Below, in pieces: positions 34,621-47,599 of a stretch of DNA of 64,000 nucleotides (positions are counted from its first letter, which is position 1; every line of letters starts with the position of its first letter). This DNA comes from Geosiphon pyriformis (Eukaryota; Glomeromycota; Glomeromycetes; Archaeosporales; Geosiphonaceae), in assembly GCA_016748015.1 (NCBI GenBank), contig JAAOMT010000067.1, positions 1-64,000 on the forward strand. Reading direction: 5' to 3'. Under the pieces are notes generated by a model, which saw nothing but the letters and a program-made list of their open reading frames with translations, did no database searches and had not been told where the DNA came from. Both the position numbers and the translations under genes were made by a program.

Positions 34621-35160
34621 TTAAACTTATATTAACACCTAATTTTTTTTGTATAATTTTTCTTTATAAATTTATTTGTATTTTTGATAAAAATTTTTTG
34701 TGAAAACTACAAAACATTATAATTTTTAACATGCAAAATTAAAATTACAAGTCACCATTCTGTATTTCAGAAAATGTAAACCCATTTTCTATTGTTGTCT
34801 AATAAGAAAAAAAAAATTTAATCGTATAATTAATCGAGAGAATATTATTCACGTTATTTCTGGTGGATTTTGATTTGAATAAAGAAAACTTCTAAAAAAT
34901 ACTAATATGTCGTATGATAAGTGTTTTTGGAATATTATCTTTCCAAAAATGCAATTTAACTTACAGTGGGAATTTCTTGAAACTTCGAAATAAAATTAGT
35001 TTTAATGGACTTGGGGTATATAAAAGTTTTCTGTTAAAAGAACTTTAATGATAAAAAATTTCCTGCAGCAGGTTGATCATTTATGGTAACCAATGCATAT
35101 TAATATTAATATACAATTTAAATACCATTCACTTATTTTAAAACTTTTCATTTCTCTACA
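34621..35160. other. Intergenic, BTB gene upstream region
   Basis: AT-rich DNA upstream of the BTB gene. No gene is seen. A TATATAAAAG-like element near 35018 may be a core promoter. Confidence 0.4.
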
Positions 35161-36519
35161 ATGGCACCCCAACAACTCTTTCACGCTTTATCTCACGATT
35201 TCGAGAGCTTATTGAATAGTCAGAATTTTTCTGATGTTAGGATTATTATTGGCGAAGCGCCTAATACTAGAACTTTTCATGTTCATTCTCAAATTTTAGC
35301 AGCAAGATCCTCGTATTTTGCTACAGCACTCTCTGGTGATTGGGTTAAAAGAGAAAATAACACTATCGTCTTTTCTAAACCTAATATATCGCCAGATATT
35401 TTTGACGTAATTCTTCGGTGAGTAATTTTGTTTGCTTAATATTTCTATTCATGAATATTTACTTTTTTTTTTATTTATCTAGATACATTCATAGTGGTGA
35501 AATATCTCTTAATGAACACGGACCACTTACAATCTTAGAATTGCTTATTGCCGCTGACGAGCTTATTCTAGAAAAACTTATTGATCACCTTGAAGATTAT
35601 TTAATTGAACACTATGCAAAAGAGTTGGAAGAAAATTTTGTCACCTTTCATGAAACATCCTTCATCCATCAATCGTTCAAAAAGCTACAAAAGTTCTGCA
35701 CCGAAATAACTGTCAACAATCCGGCCGCAGTCTTTAACTCTCAAGATTTTATCTCCCTTAATAAAAATGCTCTTTGCTCAATTTTATCCCAGGATGATAT
35801 AAATATGGAAGAAAGTAAAATATGGGAAAAGATTATAGAATGGGGAGTCGCTAAATTAAGCAATGACATTCAATTGGAAAAACTTCTTAATTGGACAGAT
35901 GAAAACTTTGAAGCTTTTAAGGAATCTATTGGAGAACTTCTACCTTTAATCCGGTTCTTTAACATCTCTTCAGTTGACTTTTATCATAAAGTAAAGCCAT
36001 TTGCGAGGATTTTACCTGGAAGCTTATATGAAGACCTTTTACACCATTATCTAGTACCGGGTAGTCATCAAGAGTCTGTGGATGCTCAGCCATTACGGTT
36101 TCCACGATCAAAAATTGAATCAAGGCTTCTTCAACCACACAATATAAAGCAGCTTGATCACTGGATTCAAGGCAAAGACAAAAATAGTTCTTTTCAAAAC
36201 CAACTTGGAAATGATTTTAAATTACTACGTCGAGGCAGTCGAGACGGATTCTCACCAAATAATTTCCCTTGGAGATGGCAAAGCTCAAAACGCTAAACTT
36301 AGCAAGTTTATTAGGGGAAATGGACTCTTGGGTCATAAAGAGTTCGGGCCCCAATTTGGCTATAATAGTATTCGAACCTATAGTAATAATTTTCAAATTA
36401 TTCCATGCAGTTGTATAAAGGAAACAAATTATGAACACGTTATAATGCCAGGGTCAGAAAATACAGCGGTAGAATATTTTTTTGATGAGTATGAAGTTTT
36501 TCAAATTATCAAAAATTAA
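35161..36519 (+). pseudogene. BTB-BACK gene with frameshifting deletion in TLDc
   Basis: BTB-BACK proteins commonly act as substrate adaptors of cullin-3 ubiquitin ligases. In these fungi many also end in a TLDc domain. Exon 1 is 35161-35417 (phase 2, GTGAGT donor) and exon 2 starts at 35483. BTB spans residues about 10-125: FSDVRIIIGE, FHVHSQILAARSSYF, YIHSGEISL. BACK follows: LQKFCTEI, ESKIWEKIIEWG, LLPLIRFFNISS. The TLDc opens with LLRRGSRDGFSPNNF but then leaves frame and stops at 36296 (356 residues). The next frame from about 36240 to 36519 reads the end of TLDc (ISLGDGKAQNAKLS, EFGPQFGY, DEYEVFQIIK). About 50 residues between the two parts are missing, so a deletion fused them out of frame. 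A BTB-BACK protein without TLDc could still be made. Confidence 0.88.
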
Positions 36520-37892
36520 ATTACTCCATAAGATATTTTTTAAAGATATGCTAAATAAGACTCCCAACTTTGGAATTTGTACCTACAGCATCTTTTATAG
36601 CCTATCGCTCTAAGGCCCTGACCCAAGAAATTCGAAATTGCAAATGAAATATTTTTTAAACCCAGTAAATTCTGAATAGGTTTACCTTATGAATTTTTTT
36701 TTAGAGATACAATATATTTTGATAGAGAGCAATCTAAGTTTAGATTTTATATATGAGATTCAGGAGCAGCCGAAGTATAGATAAAATGAGCTAATTTATT
36801 ACCAAGCTCAAGAAAGTCTGGGACAATTATTTGAGGTTAGGGTAAACGAAAGCCATATTGGATTTAGGCTAAAATAGAAAACACTATGAATACTCAGGAC
36901 GTATTATATACTTAAATTTCAGCCATTTATTGTTTTTGTAAAAAAAACAAGAATCTCAACGTAAAGGCTGTTAGTACTCAATAAATAAACATCAAATAAT
37001 TGGTAATAATTGTTTGAATTTCAATTTATAAGTTACTAAGCAATTTAAAAAGTACAATATGTAGAAATTACTTAAAGATTTAATACTCAATCTAAACAAC
37101 AAAAGATTTAGTTAAAACCAAATAGACTTGTTAGATTTAAAATAAAACAAATTAAATAATTGTTTGTAAAACTTTTTAAGAATTTTTTATTCAATTGCAG
37201 TTTGTAAGATCGTTTTCCTAAAACTTTATACAATTAATTATTCTATTAAATTATAGGTATAAGAATAATAAGATAACAATAAAAAACATATTATTCAAAA
37301 TTTTAACTAGATTTTGAAACCTTTTACTAATGAAAATTTGACCCAAAAATTAAAAAAAATTTTTTTTTATATCCTATAATTATTTAACATTAATTATACA
37401 AAACTTTGAATTATGCAATATTGAAAAGTTTATAAAATATAAATAGTTTGTTAAAATCTTCATAAAATAATACTATTTAAAATAAATTTAAAAAAAAACC
37501 TTTTAATTCAAAAAATATATTTCTTAAGCCAAAAAGAAAATATTTTATAAAATTATAGTTTAAATTAAGCAAATAATGTGAATTTTACTTTAAAAAATTA
37601 TCAATATTGTTAAATTAATAAAAATTAATAAGTTTAAAAAAATTTAAAGTGATTAAATTGTTTTCAAAAGTTTTATAATATTCAAAAATAAAAAACAATT
37701 TATATCTTTAAATAATTTATCACAATTTTTAAAACATTTTATTAAAATAGAAAATTAAATAATGCTTATGATTGTAATAAAACAGTTTGTTATTTAAAAT
37801 TAGAACTCTTTAAAATTTTTCAATATATTACTGTCAATACAAAAAAGTTAATAAAAATATTTTTATTTATTTGCAAAAATATTTTTTTATTA

Positions 37893-38051
37893 AGATATGA
37901 TGTTGAAAATACATAAAATTACGTTTTATTAATTAAACAAAAAAAATTTTTTATTAAGATATGATGTTGGAATTACTTAAAATTTTTTTTTTTTATATTT
38001 ATTAACGAGTGCAGTTACTTAAAATTACGTTTTATTAATTAAACAAAAAAA
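37893..38051. repeat. Direct repeat in AT desert
   Basis: TTAAGATATGATGTTG occurs at about 37893 and 37955, and AAAATTACGTTTTATTAATT occurs near 37917 and 38021. The second unit is longer, because it holds an extra T-rich stretch with ACGAGTGCAG. Confidence 0.75.
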
Positions 38052-39092
38052 ACTTTTAATACAAAACTATAAAGTTGTATTAAAAGAAAAAAAATGTTTT
38101 AAAAAAACAAATTTGATTTAACATATAATTAAAACCAAATTAATTTAACTAATTTATATAAAGTTTTATCAATTTAATTAATAAAATAAATAAAATAAAT
38201 AAAAAAACTTGGATTTATATATAAAACCAAGAAAAAATAAGTATTTTTAATTAGAATAGTATCTAAAAAAAACCTTATAATTTATATTGACTATTGTTAA
38301 ATAAATACAAATATTGATTAAAATTTCAACTTAAATTTTAATATTAAGAATATATTGTTATCTAAATAGAAAAACTATTTAATTAAAAAAAAAATGTGAC
38401 CAATATGTAATTATAAAAAATAATATAGAATAATACAATATAACTAATAATAATATAAAATAACACAAAATAGTATAAAATAACAATTATAACTAGTAAT
38501 AACAAAATAATATAGAAAATAACAAAGCTATTAAGCTTTTAAAAACTACTTTATAGAACTGAAAAAATATATATATAAAAATAGTTTTAGATTAAATAAA
38601 AAAGAAAGCTTAAGTATTAAACAATAAAAAAAGATTCAAACTTAATTAGAGTAAATAAAATTATTTTAAACAAAATTTTCTTATAATAATTTATAAATTA
38701 AAATTGACAAATTATTTTTAGAGATTATTGATTAATTTAAAAAAGCTAAAAGTAAATATTAATATAATTTAACTGTTATGAAAAATAATTTAACATGATA
38801 ATAATCTGATAAAAACTTTTAATAGTAAAATAAAATAAATATTTAGAAACAACAGATTAATTAACTTATAAGAAGAATGAAAAAACAATGTTAGATTCTA
38901 TCGATTTTAATTAAAGTAACATAAAGTAACTTATACACTATCATCATAATTATTGTATTAATATTAACTATCCTGCCACAAAAAAATACTTTTATATTTC
39001 TGTTTTTTATAAAAAAACATTTACAAATAATTATGAATAGAATTAATTACAACTTTTAAATATTAGAAAAATTTTAAAAACTAATATTATAT

Positions 39093-39125
39093 AAAACACC
39101 AAATATTCGTAACATTTGGTGTTTT
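39093..39125. other. Perfect 12-bp hairpin
   Basis: AAAACACCAAAT (39093-39104) and its exact reverse complement (39114-39125) flank a 9-nt loop, and T residues follow. It stands out because its stem contains the GGTGT/ACACC core in a region with almost no G or C. Confidence 0.7.
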
Positions 39126-39826
39126 TTATCAAGTATAATTCACAAAAGTGGAATATTATTAACAATTTATTGTTAAAATAACAAAATTAGAATATACTAA
39201 AACAAATTATTTTTATTTGTCCAGGTATTTTACAACCACTTTTAAAAAAACTTGAAATTATCTTACAATTACATCTTTACTAAATTAGTGTTTATTTTTA
39301 ATATTTATAAATATATTAATTACTCTATAAAAAAAAGAAAAAATCCAGATTCAGCCAAACAAAATTTATTCAAAAAGCTTTGTTAATATTTTAAAAAACA
39401 CTATTTTTACAACTTTGTAAATAGATTTGTAGAAATTCATTAAAAGTAGCAAGATATACCAGAAAATATTTTCTGTTAACAATTAAAAAAACTACAACTA
39501 CCATATAATTACAAACTCCAGCCAAAATGGCAAAAAAATTAATTACAGTACTTTGTAAAAGAATTACAAACAATTTTACTTGTAAATCTATTATATTATC
39601 ATACTTTCAAAAAAAACAATTCTAATTTTATTGAAAATTGCTTTATTATCTAAGCCAAATGAGTCCTATTATATTTTTCAATAAAGTTCAAAGTACAAAA
39701 ACATTTTCAGAAAATATAGATTTTTGTTTAATGAATTTAAATTACAAATATTAATTTTTTTATTGCCAAAATAATTAACACCACCACAACCAAATCTTAA
39801 CATTTAAAAATTGGTAGTAGTAATGA

Positions 39827-42800
39827 ATGAAGCATAAAAAAAGCGAGCATTTGGGTAAAAAGACAGCATACACATTGGTACTACATTTAAAAAGCAGAAA
39901 AAATGATGAGAATTTTCCCAAGACGAGATTTAATGTATATGAGTGGATAACATTTAAATTTTTATTAACTATTCAATGGACAAATTTTTTCGGAATTTTG
40001 AATTTACATATAATTTTAGGAAAAACTTTTTGAATATTTTGAGATTACTTGTATATGAATTTTCGCAATTCATTTTCTTCAAATGCATTAAGAAAAATTT
40101 TAAAAAATGTTTATAAATTTAAGATTTCTGATTTTATTTTTCTAACAATAAAAAATATTTCAACCGATAAGTTTTTATTATTCGAAACCCATTTTTATAA
40201 AGATTTATAATGATTTTCAAATATTAAATACTTTAATCATTGAATAATATTTCGATTTGCTCTAAAATGTTTTTGAAAAAGCAGACATATATAAAATTCA
40301 TATATTAATTTTAATTATTGACAAACCTTGACTAATAGATTTTATTTTATTTTAAAGATTTCTCAAGTTGTTTGATTTTATTTAGAAATATTGATTCTTA
40401 AGATTCGAATAAAAATTATTATATATCTTTTAACATTTTCAGAATTTTTTGTAATTCACATTAGTTATAAATAGATAATATAATTTTTCTTGTTTATATA
40501 TACATTCAGTTTTTCCCATTTTCAAAATTAAAAAGTAAGAGTTAAGAGAGAGAAAAGATTAGTTATAACATTAAATCAAAAGTTTCTGGTTATAATTCAG
40601 ATCATATTCTTAATAACAAAATAATTTTAAAGGATGAATGAACTACCCAAAAACCTTCGAACATATATAATTTTCGAGTTTTTGTAGATCGTAAAAAGTA
40701 TCTCTATTTTTTAAAAATTTTAACTTATTAAATCTTTGCCCAAGCTCTTTAAGATATTGCAAAAGTTTTGATTAAACTTTGTAAGGAATCTCATTTAGAA
40801 AATATTTTAAAATAAAAATAGACAAGATCTTAAAAAAGTTATTTTTGTTATTAACTTGAATTGACAATTGATTTAATTATATGCACAGAATGGTTACTTT
40901 TATTTTCATCATTTTTGCAATATTATAACTTTACCGAAAGGTGTTTGATCTAACATATAAATTTTAGTGCAATAATCTGTAATTCTAGTTCCAAAATATG
41001 AAATAGTTTGTTGGTTTCTACGAATTGCTAAAGAGATTTCTTGAATCTTGAAAAGAAATTAAGTTAAATAATACCTTGGATGAACATTTCTCCCTGGCAA
41101 GGCCTTTATTACTTGCTGGTAGACTTTTCTACCGTAATATTTCACATTAAATAGTAGAAAATCAGTAGTTTCTTCAGGAGTTTTTATTCAGAAAGTCTGT
41201 AACAAATTTCGTAATTGGCTGAAATCTTTCGTGATAATAGAAATGATTAATGATTAGCAAATTTTTTTTATCTCGAAAAAATTTAAAAATTTTCTAAATT
41301 AAAATTTTAAAGCAGATTTGAATTACAAAAATAAAATTTTGACAATCTTTTTACCTAATCTTAAATTGTTATTATTGATTAAAAAATAATTTATTAAATA
41401 AATTTATTATCTTTTTATTCATTACATAAATTGGCTAATTTTCAGATAATAAATAATAATTTTATACTCTGCGGATTAATTGCTTTGATAGACTATTTAA
41501 GAAAGATTATTTAACATCACTTTTTTTCATTGGTTTTTTTTTACTATTAAAAGAATATACAATAATAAGTTTATAAAACTTAAAACTTCACTTAAATATA
41601 CAATTCGGATAGATATATAATTATACTATTTAAAGTTTTAATATATACTTTTAGATAAAAATCAAAAAGAAAATTTTACAAGTACAAACTATGCATTTAT
41701 ATAATTACTGTTCGACAGATTTGGGTTCATGTAGAAAAAATGGCATAACAGAATAAAGTTACAAAATCTATTTCGCAAGAATTTAATATTTTATACAATT
41801 GCATTGTATTCAATCTTTCTGAAGTCAATGATATTTTTTTGATATATTAAAAAAAATTAATATGGAAGAAATTTTCATGACCACTCGATCACTTGCACAC
41901 TTTCGATAAAGCAATGCACAAAATATTACGTGCAAGACAACGTAATTGAGAAAGAAAGAAAGAATTTCCTTTGTGAGACAAATTACTTTGGTTCAGCCAA
42001 AATTCGTCATTCTGATTCATTCTGATGAGAATAGAAATATATTCGGTTGAATTGATTCAATGTAACTGTTAAGAAAATCTTTTTTATTTGATTTTTATAT
42101 AATTTTATTAATTTATAAAAGGGACAAAGAATTTAAATCCAACATGAGACATTACAGAAATCACAAGGTTAAAAGAGCAAAGATTTAAGGTGTAAGTCAT
42201 ATGGATTTGTTTATATTGGAATTTTTGAGAGTTGTACTATTCCTCCGCTTTTCGAAATTAGAATTTTTAATCTGTGTACATATACTGTTTATGCCTTAAT
42301 TTAGCGTGGGTTTATATTAATTACTCAAAGAACCTGAAATTACGTAATATAAAATCAATTTTTTTTAAAAAATGAATATTAAAAAGAAAATTTAGCATTG
42401 TATATCTTTTAAAAGAATGAATGACCTTTAAACAATAGTAACTAGTTTGAGTAATGCATGTAGTTTTTCCGAACATAATATTATTAACAATGAATTTAAC
42501 ATTGTGCAGAGGTATCCAATTAAATATTATAATTTATCGCTTACTTTGTGATTGCTACATTGATGATCACCAGGTTTTTTTTTTTGAGAATTGTATTCGT
42601 TAGTGTTGCTAAATCAAGTTATAATATCATATCAAATAATGATTCGTAGGTTTTTTTGCTGCTACTATTTTTATTCTTTAAAATTTCAAGTATAAAAATT
42701 TACTATTTGTTTGCTTTTTTATTGGTTTAATTTAATTGATGAAATTTAAAATAATTCGGCGATCCACTATTTATTTACTTTTTTAATAAAGGAAAAATTT

Positions 42801-43700
42801 AAATAAGTAAAAAAATAAAATTTAAATTTAAATTTTCTATTTATCAACAAAATAAATTTCGTAAAAAGTTTTTAAAATTTTCAACGTATAAAAAATACAC
42901 AAATAATGATGGCTCAATAACCATCGAATCAATTTTTTTTTTTTTATAATAATATGTAAATTTATTGACCGGTCATTAATATCAAATCCATTTTTTTATG
43001 TTTTATAATTATTTTTTCTATTTTGTTTAATTGAGCACACCAAATTGAAAATAAATAATTGGACATAATTCCATTTTTTATTTGAATTTGCCTTATCCAT
43101 AATTTTGTTATGTGAAGGTTCATCGCTTATCAGTACAATAATTTTGAAAAAAGAAGGTTAACATGAGCGTTTGCAATTAGTATTATGCCTAATTTCTTAT
43201 TCATTTTCAAGCATTTGGTTGACTTTTAAAATATTTTATATGAGTTTTTATCATAAAAAAGAGCTTTAATTACTAATTTAAAGCAAAAACCAGTTTCAAT
43301 TTTTTTTCGTCACGTACTGCATTAACAGCCTTTACTAAAAAAAACCTAAAAGTTATTGATATTAAAAAAAAATCTCATAATTAGATATCACAATCTTTTT
43401 ATATTAATATTATTAACACGACCACTCTCAAAATGTTGAGATTAATAAATAAAATTTTTTATCGTGACATTGATTCAAATAAAATATGATTATCACAAAG
43501 AAAAAAGTAAAATATAAATATTTTTTAAATTTTCAATTTAATAAATTAAAAAAGTTATAAGCTAGCTATTTAGTTGGTTTCATAAAATGATAGGCATATA
43601 TTAACTTTAATATTATCTGTAAATCTTACACTTAGGTCATTGAAAATAATAATTCCTATTCCTATAAAATCTCTAAAGTATAACTCAATTGGGGTATTTT
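39827..43700. other. Intergenic region with faint coding-like traces
   Basis: No convincing gene. Weak traces: on the plus strand near 40635-40815 a frame with interruptions vaguely resembles the middle of a kinase, and on the minus strand 41182-40909 looks coding-like (separate entry). The rest is AT-rich. Confidence 0.45.
40909..41182 (-). other. Unrecognised coding-like fragment
   Basis: Two adjoining open segments on the minus strand have balanced amino-acid use (KALPGRNVHPR, then QEISLAIRRNQQTISYFGTR) and end in TGA at 40909-40911. They are separated by a 28-nt stretch with GTATTA...CAAG ends, which would be a very short intron and does not keep phase. I recognise no family. It may be a decayed exon pair. 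Confidence 0.25.
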
Positions 43701-43739
43701 AAGTTTACTAGAAAAAGAAAATTTTTAAAGAAAGTTTTC

Positions 43740-44458
43740 TCATGCTAAAATTTTGACCAGAAACACAATAAGGTAGATGAAAATTGGTATTAAAATTATG
43801 CTGTTTATTAAAAATCTTTGTGCTAGAAAAGAGTTTCAATGTAAATTAAAAAAGTTATAACCTTGAAAATCACTCAAAATCAGATTTCGAAGTTTTACTC
43901 ACACCATCATCGTTTCTCTTTTTCCTTAGCACAAACCCATATTGAATCGACTATCCAAATTGGTCAGAGAAAAAATCCAAAAAAGTAAAGTTTTTTAGTA
44001 ATTGACCAAGATCTTTTAGATTGACTTGGTTTAACTTCTTGAAAAGAATCCATATCCATTGTCCAAGGATAATAATATTTTGGTGGCTTATCATTTATTA
44101 ATGTAGAATATTGTGGTAGGGATTCAATAGATACAGATCTTCGTGGACGATGTGCTGCTCGTATTAGAGGTATTACCAAGGGAGTAGACATTGTTGGTGA
44201 TGTTGGAAAAGAAGAAGAAGAGATGGAACTATTTGGAGAAACTATAGTCTGGGGTAGGGTAACTGTCGTAAAAGATGTATCAATGTTTAAATTAATAGTT
44301 AATAGTTCATTTGACGATAAAATCAAACTAGATTCTCTCTGTGGTTCTGGAGATGCTACATTTAGATTTTCTTTTGAATCTAAAGTAAGCCTTATTTTTT
44401 GACTACCACTCTCACTGTTATTATCACAGTGGTTTTCAGAATTGACTTCCAAATCCAT
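43740..44458 (-). pseudogene. Inactivated copy of the duplicated two-TM protein
   Basis: Exon 1 (44458-43903) and exon 2 (43822-43740) correspond to the intact gene at 49630-50358 on the opposite strand, with the same intron position and phase. The Ser/Thr-rich middle is almost identical, including the PQYST and PPKY motifs. Two in-frame stops are present: TGA at 43964-43966 where the other copy has the Trp of FFLWPIW, and TGA at 43907-43909 where it has CGA (Arg). Both are single transitions. Exon 2 is otherwise open and still codes for a membrane segment. Translation would give a 164-residue product that stops within the first membrane segment. Confidence 0.85.
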
Positions 44459-44599
44459 TTGAAAAAAATTTAATTTGATAAAGAATTTTTACTTTTGGGG
44501 TTTTTGCTTTTATAAATATCCTGCCATATTCATGCACTGAATGCCACAAGATCTTGTAAAGTATGTCTGAACAAAGGTCAGAATGAAATCATAAAAAAA

Positions 44600-46110
44600 T
44601 TAATCTTTGTGCAAGTTTTATATTTAACCAGTAAATTAAAGATCAATATAAAGGAAAACCTGAATGAAAAACATTTGGATCCAAATGAACTAATATATCC
44701 ATTTTTTCACTGCAAGTTTGAAATTATATCATCTCATGCATCTCACAAATACATTAAACATGATCTGAAAAGTGAAATTTTATAATTGAATAAAAACGTA
44801 CATTTTCTCAATATTTAAAATTTTGTTTAACTGAAGTAGTTTTATTAAAACAAATTTTAATATCTTTGTCAAAGGCTATCATATTTTGTGTTTAAAAAAA
44901 AAAGTTTATGAAAACATGTAATAAATACTGCTAAAAAAATTTTTATTAATTTAGTATTAATTATCCAATGTTTGTATATTGCCATGCATTTTGTCTTGAT
45001 AATAGGCTTTTTGATTAAATAAATGATTCCCAATTCATAGTTTTTTTGAATACTTGATTAAAAACTTAAATAATGATTACATAGTTATATGTCATAATAA
45101 ATTTTTAAAAATTAATTTTATTTTGTGAATTGATACATTATTTTGAATTTTCTAAAAAGTTAAATTTTCATTAGAGAAATTAAGAATCGTCTCTTCTCAT
45201 ATCTTGACGAGATAATTCAATAAAAACTGTCATACAATCGACAAAGAAAAACTTATATATAAAGTATGAAATCCCTTTAATTTCTAAATTTAAATTATAT
45301 ATATATATATATAATTTATAAAAATCTTTTATTTGTTCTTTAAAATACAACTTATTTGTCTAACCTAATGATTTAAAAAACAACGGCTCTATTTATAAAT
45401 TAAAATTTTAATTCAAAATTTACCCCTAAATATCTTATGAAATTTGCATAAAGAAAGATAATAAGCAGGGATAAAATCTTTGTTTAATCGATCAATGTCT
45501 TCTCTTAAAAAAAAGGAGAAACGAATTAGAATTCAAGTTTTACAAAATCTTTATTATTAATCGAATTTTTAGAACTATCTAGAATAGAATGAATGCTTTT
45601 AAAATTATCTATGCCATCAAGTAAAAATCAAGTAAAGTTTAAAATCATGAGCAAATTCTCGAAAGTTTACATTATCACCTTAAATAAAAGGAATTTCTAT
45701 GGTAAAAACCGATTAAAATATGGATGGGAACAAAATTTTTAACAAAGAATTGAATTAACCTATTTTTTGGTTGAAAATTACGCTTATCAAGTTAACTAAT
45801 TAAAAACTTGACGTTGGAATTAGAATACCACGTTTTTAAGAACAATGTTTAAAAATTCCAAAAGTGGAATTAAAAATGGATATTTATTGTTTATTTTTTT
45901 AAATAGCTTTAGGAAATGATCAACACCTGATTATCAAAAAATTTAATTCCATAGAATGGCATGCAAATTTTACATTATTTTTATGTACTAGTTTTTTTGG
46001 CGAATGGCATCTAAATAACTAGGTTTTATTATAAGATAATCCAATAGATTAAAAGACCTTTAGAAACAAAGGATATTAAGTTAGTCCAATTGATATCGAG
46101 AATTAAACTG
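44600..46110. other. Noncoding part of the left arm
   Basis: Upstream flank of the minus-strand gene copy. AT-rich with no other gene seen. It contains blocks shared with the right arm. Confidence 0.5.
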
Positions 46111-47084
46111 ATTTATATTATATTACGGGAGGGGGGGTTAATGAGACTTTGGTTCGTAGAAATCATTCTTTGTATCCTAAATCGTACAAGACTTTTGTCA
46201 TCTTTATACATATTATTTCTAAATGATGTTTATGAGACTTATTCTCTGTCAATAAAATTTAATCCCATTAAGAATGGGATGCAGTGTAGTAGATTGTACA
46301 TTATCTACCAATGATTCATTGTATAAATGGAGCAAATTCTTTCGTATTTCCTATTAAGACAGATACTTTTTAGGAAATTATCATATCCTCTAAATAGGTA
46401 ATGATAATAGGTTTGTTGATTGCCCAATGTTATGTTGTATACCATTGATAATTTATCTGTCATATATTGTGGAGTCTTCAATTTAATATTTTAATCCCAG
46501 AATTCAACCATTATAGAGTTTATGCATTTGTTTTATTACTACATAATTCGGCTTCGCCGTTCTCGAACTTTTGTAAAATAAGAAATTATCATTATACCTA
46601 TTTCAGAATTATAAATAAATCTTTGAAACGATTTTCCTCGATAAGTATATGATTTCTTGAAAAGGGTTAGATCGAGGTCTGAACTTTTAAAATAAATTGA
46701 AAACAATTTAAAGTTTAAGGTAAATTATAAGTTTTTTACCACTTTCGAAATTTAACAACTCCCATAACTATAAATGTAAAAGATTATTCAACAACGACAT
46801 ATAATATACTATAAATACATATTTAGAAGATATAATAATTTCCAAAGGTAGCTTCTTTCAACTAAATTTTTCCTGTCTTAAAGTGCAGAAATACAACGCC
46901 CATGTTTAAATTCTTATGTGTGGTATGTTAGACCGCGTTTCATTCCCAGAGAGGGATTAGAATTTATTGGGTAGAGTAAAATATCATGAACCAAGAACTG
47001 GTTTCTCCTTAGGACCAATTAAAGGATTTTTAGGTACGAAAGGAACATTTATTCGAATCACGAGCCTTATTAACCGGTAATTTA
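46111..47084. other. Spacer between inverted arms
   Basis: About 970 bp of less AT-biased DNA lie between the arms. Two modest plus frames (46090-46314, 46467-46652) lack any recognisable motif. An 8-bp stem with a 3-nt loop, ATCCCATT/AATGGGAT, lies at 46262-46280. No gene can be supported. Confidence 0.45.
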
Positions 47085-47599
47085 TTACAGATTCTCGGTA
47101 TTAACTGGACCAAAAGTCTTTTAATCTATTGTGCCATCCTAATAAACTTAATTACTAGATTAGAATAATTTTATTTAAAAAAATAAACAATCAATATCCA
47201 TTTTTTAATTCTAAAATTAAATTTATTAATTAGTTAACTTGATAGGCTTAAATTTTTAATTAAAAAAATAATTTAATTTCAAAACTATGTTCTTTTCAAA
47301 GATTAATTGGTTTTTAATATAGAAATTTCTTTATTTAAACTGCAGTAAATTCTAGACGATGCTTTATTTAATATGATAATGTAAATTTCTGAGAAGCTAC
47401 TTAAATTTTTAGAATTTACTTAATCTTTACTTGATGGGATAAATAAATTTAAAATAAACCATTCTATCTTTTTCAAACCTTGAATTCTAATTCGTTTCTC
47501 CTTTTTTTTAAGAGAAGAAATTGATCGATTAAACAAGGATTTTATGCCTGCCCAAAATTGCTATTATAAAGGTTACAAATCTTATTAGAAGATGTTGAA

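Larger units (their letters stand above)
36520..39826. other. AT-rich gene desert
   Basis: The region after the BTB gene is at first mixed, then from about 37000 extremely AT-rich. No supportable gene. It holds a direct repeat (37893-38051) and a perfect hairpin (39093-39125). Confidence 0.6.
43740..46110 (-). repeat. Left arm of large inverted duplication
   Basis: This segment, read on the minus strand, matches 47085-50358 on the plus strand. Besides the gene copies, noncoding blocks match in order: AACGAATTAGAATTCAAG near 45520 against its reverse complement near 47485, GCCATCAAGTAAAAATCAAG near 45613 against CCCATCAAGTAAAGATTAAG read in reverse near 47430, and AATAGATTAAAAGAC near 46045 against its reverse complement near 47120. 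Confidence 0.85.

Noticed and set aside
40635-40815. Protein kinase relic on the plus strand
   Set aside because: A few residues resemble the region before a kinase catalytic loop, but stops interrupt it and no catalytic motif is present. Too weak to list as a gene.
46548-46562. CGGCTTCGCCG mini-hairpin as a structured RNA
   Set aside because: A four-base stem is too short, and there is no surrounding structure.
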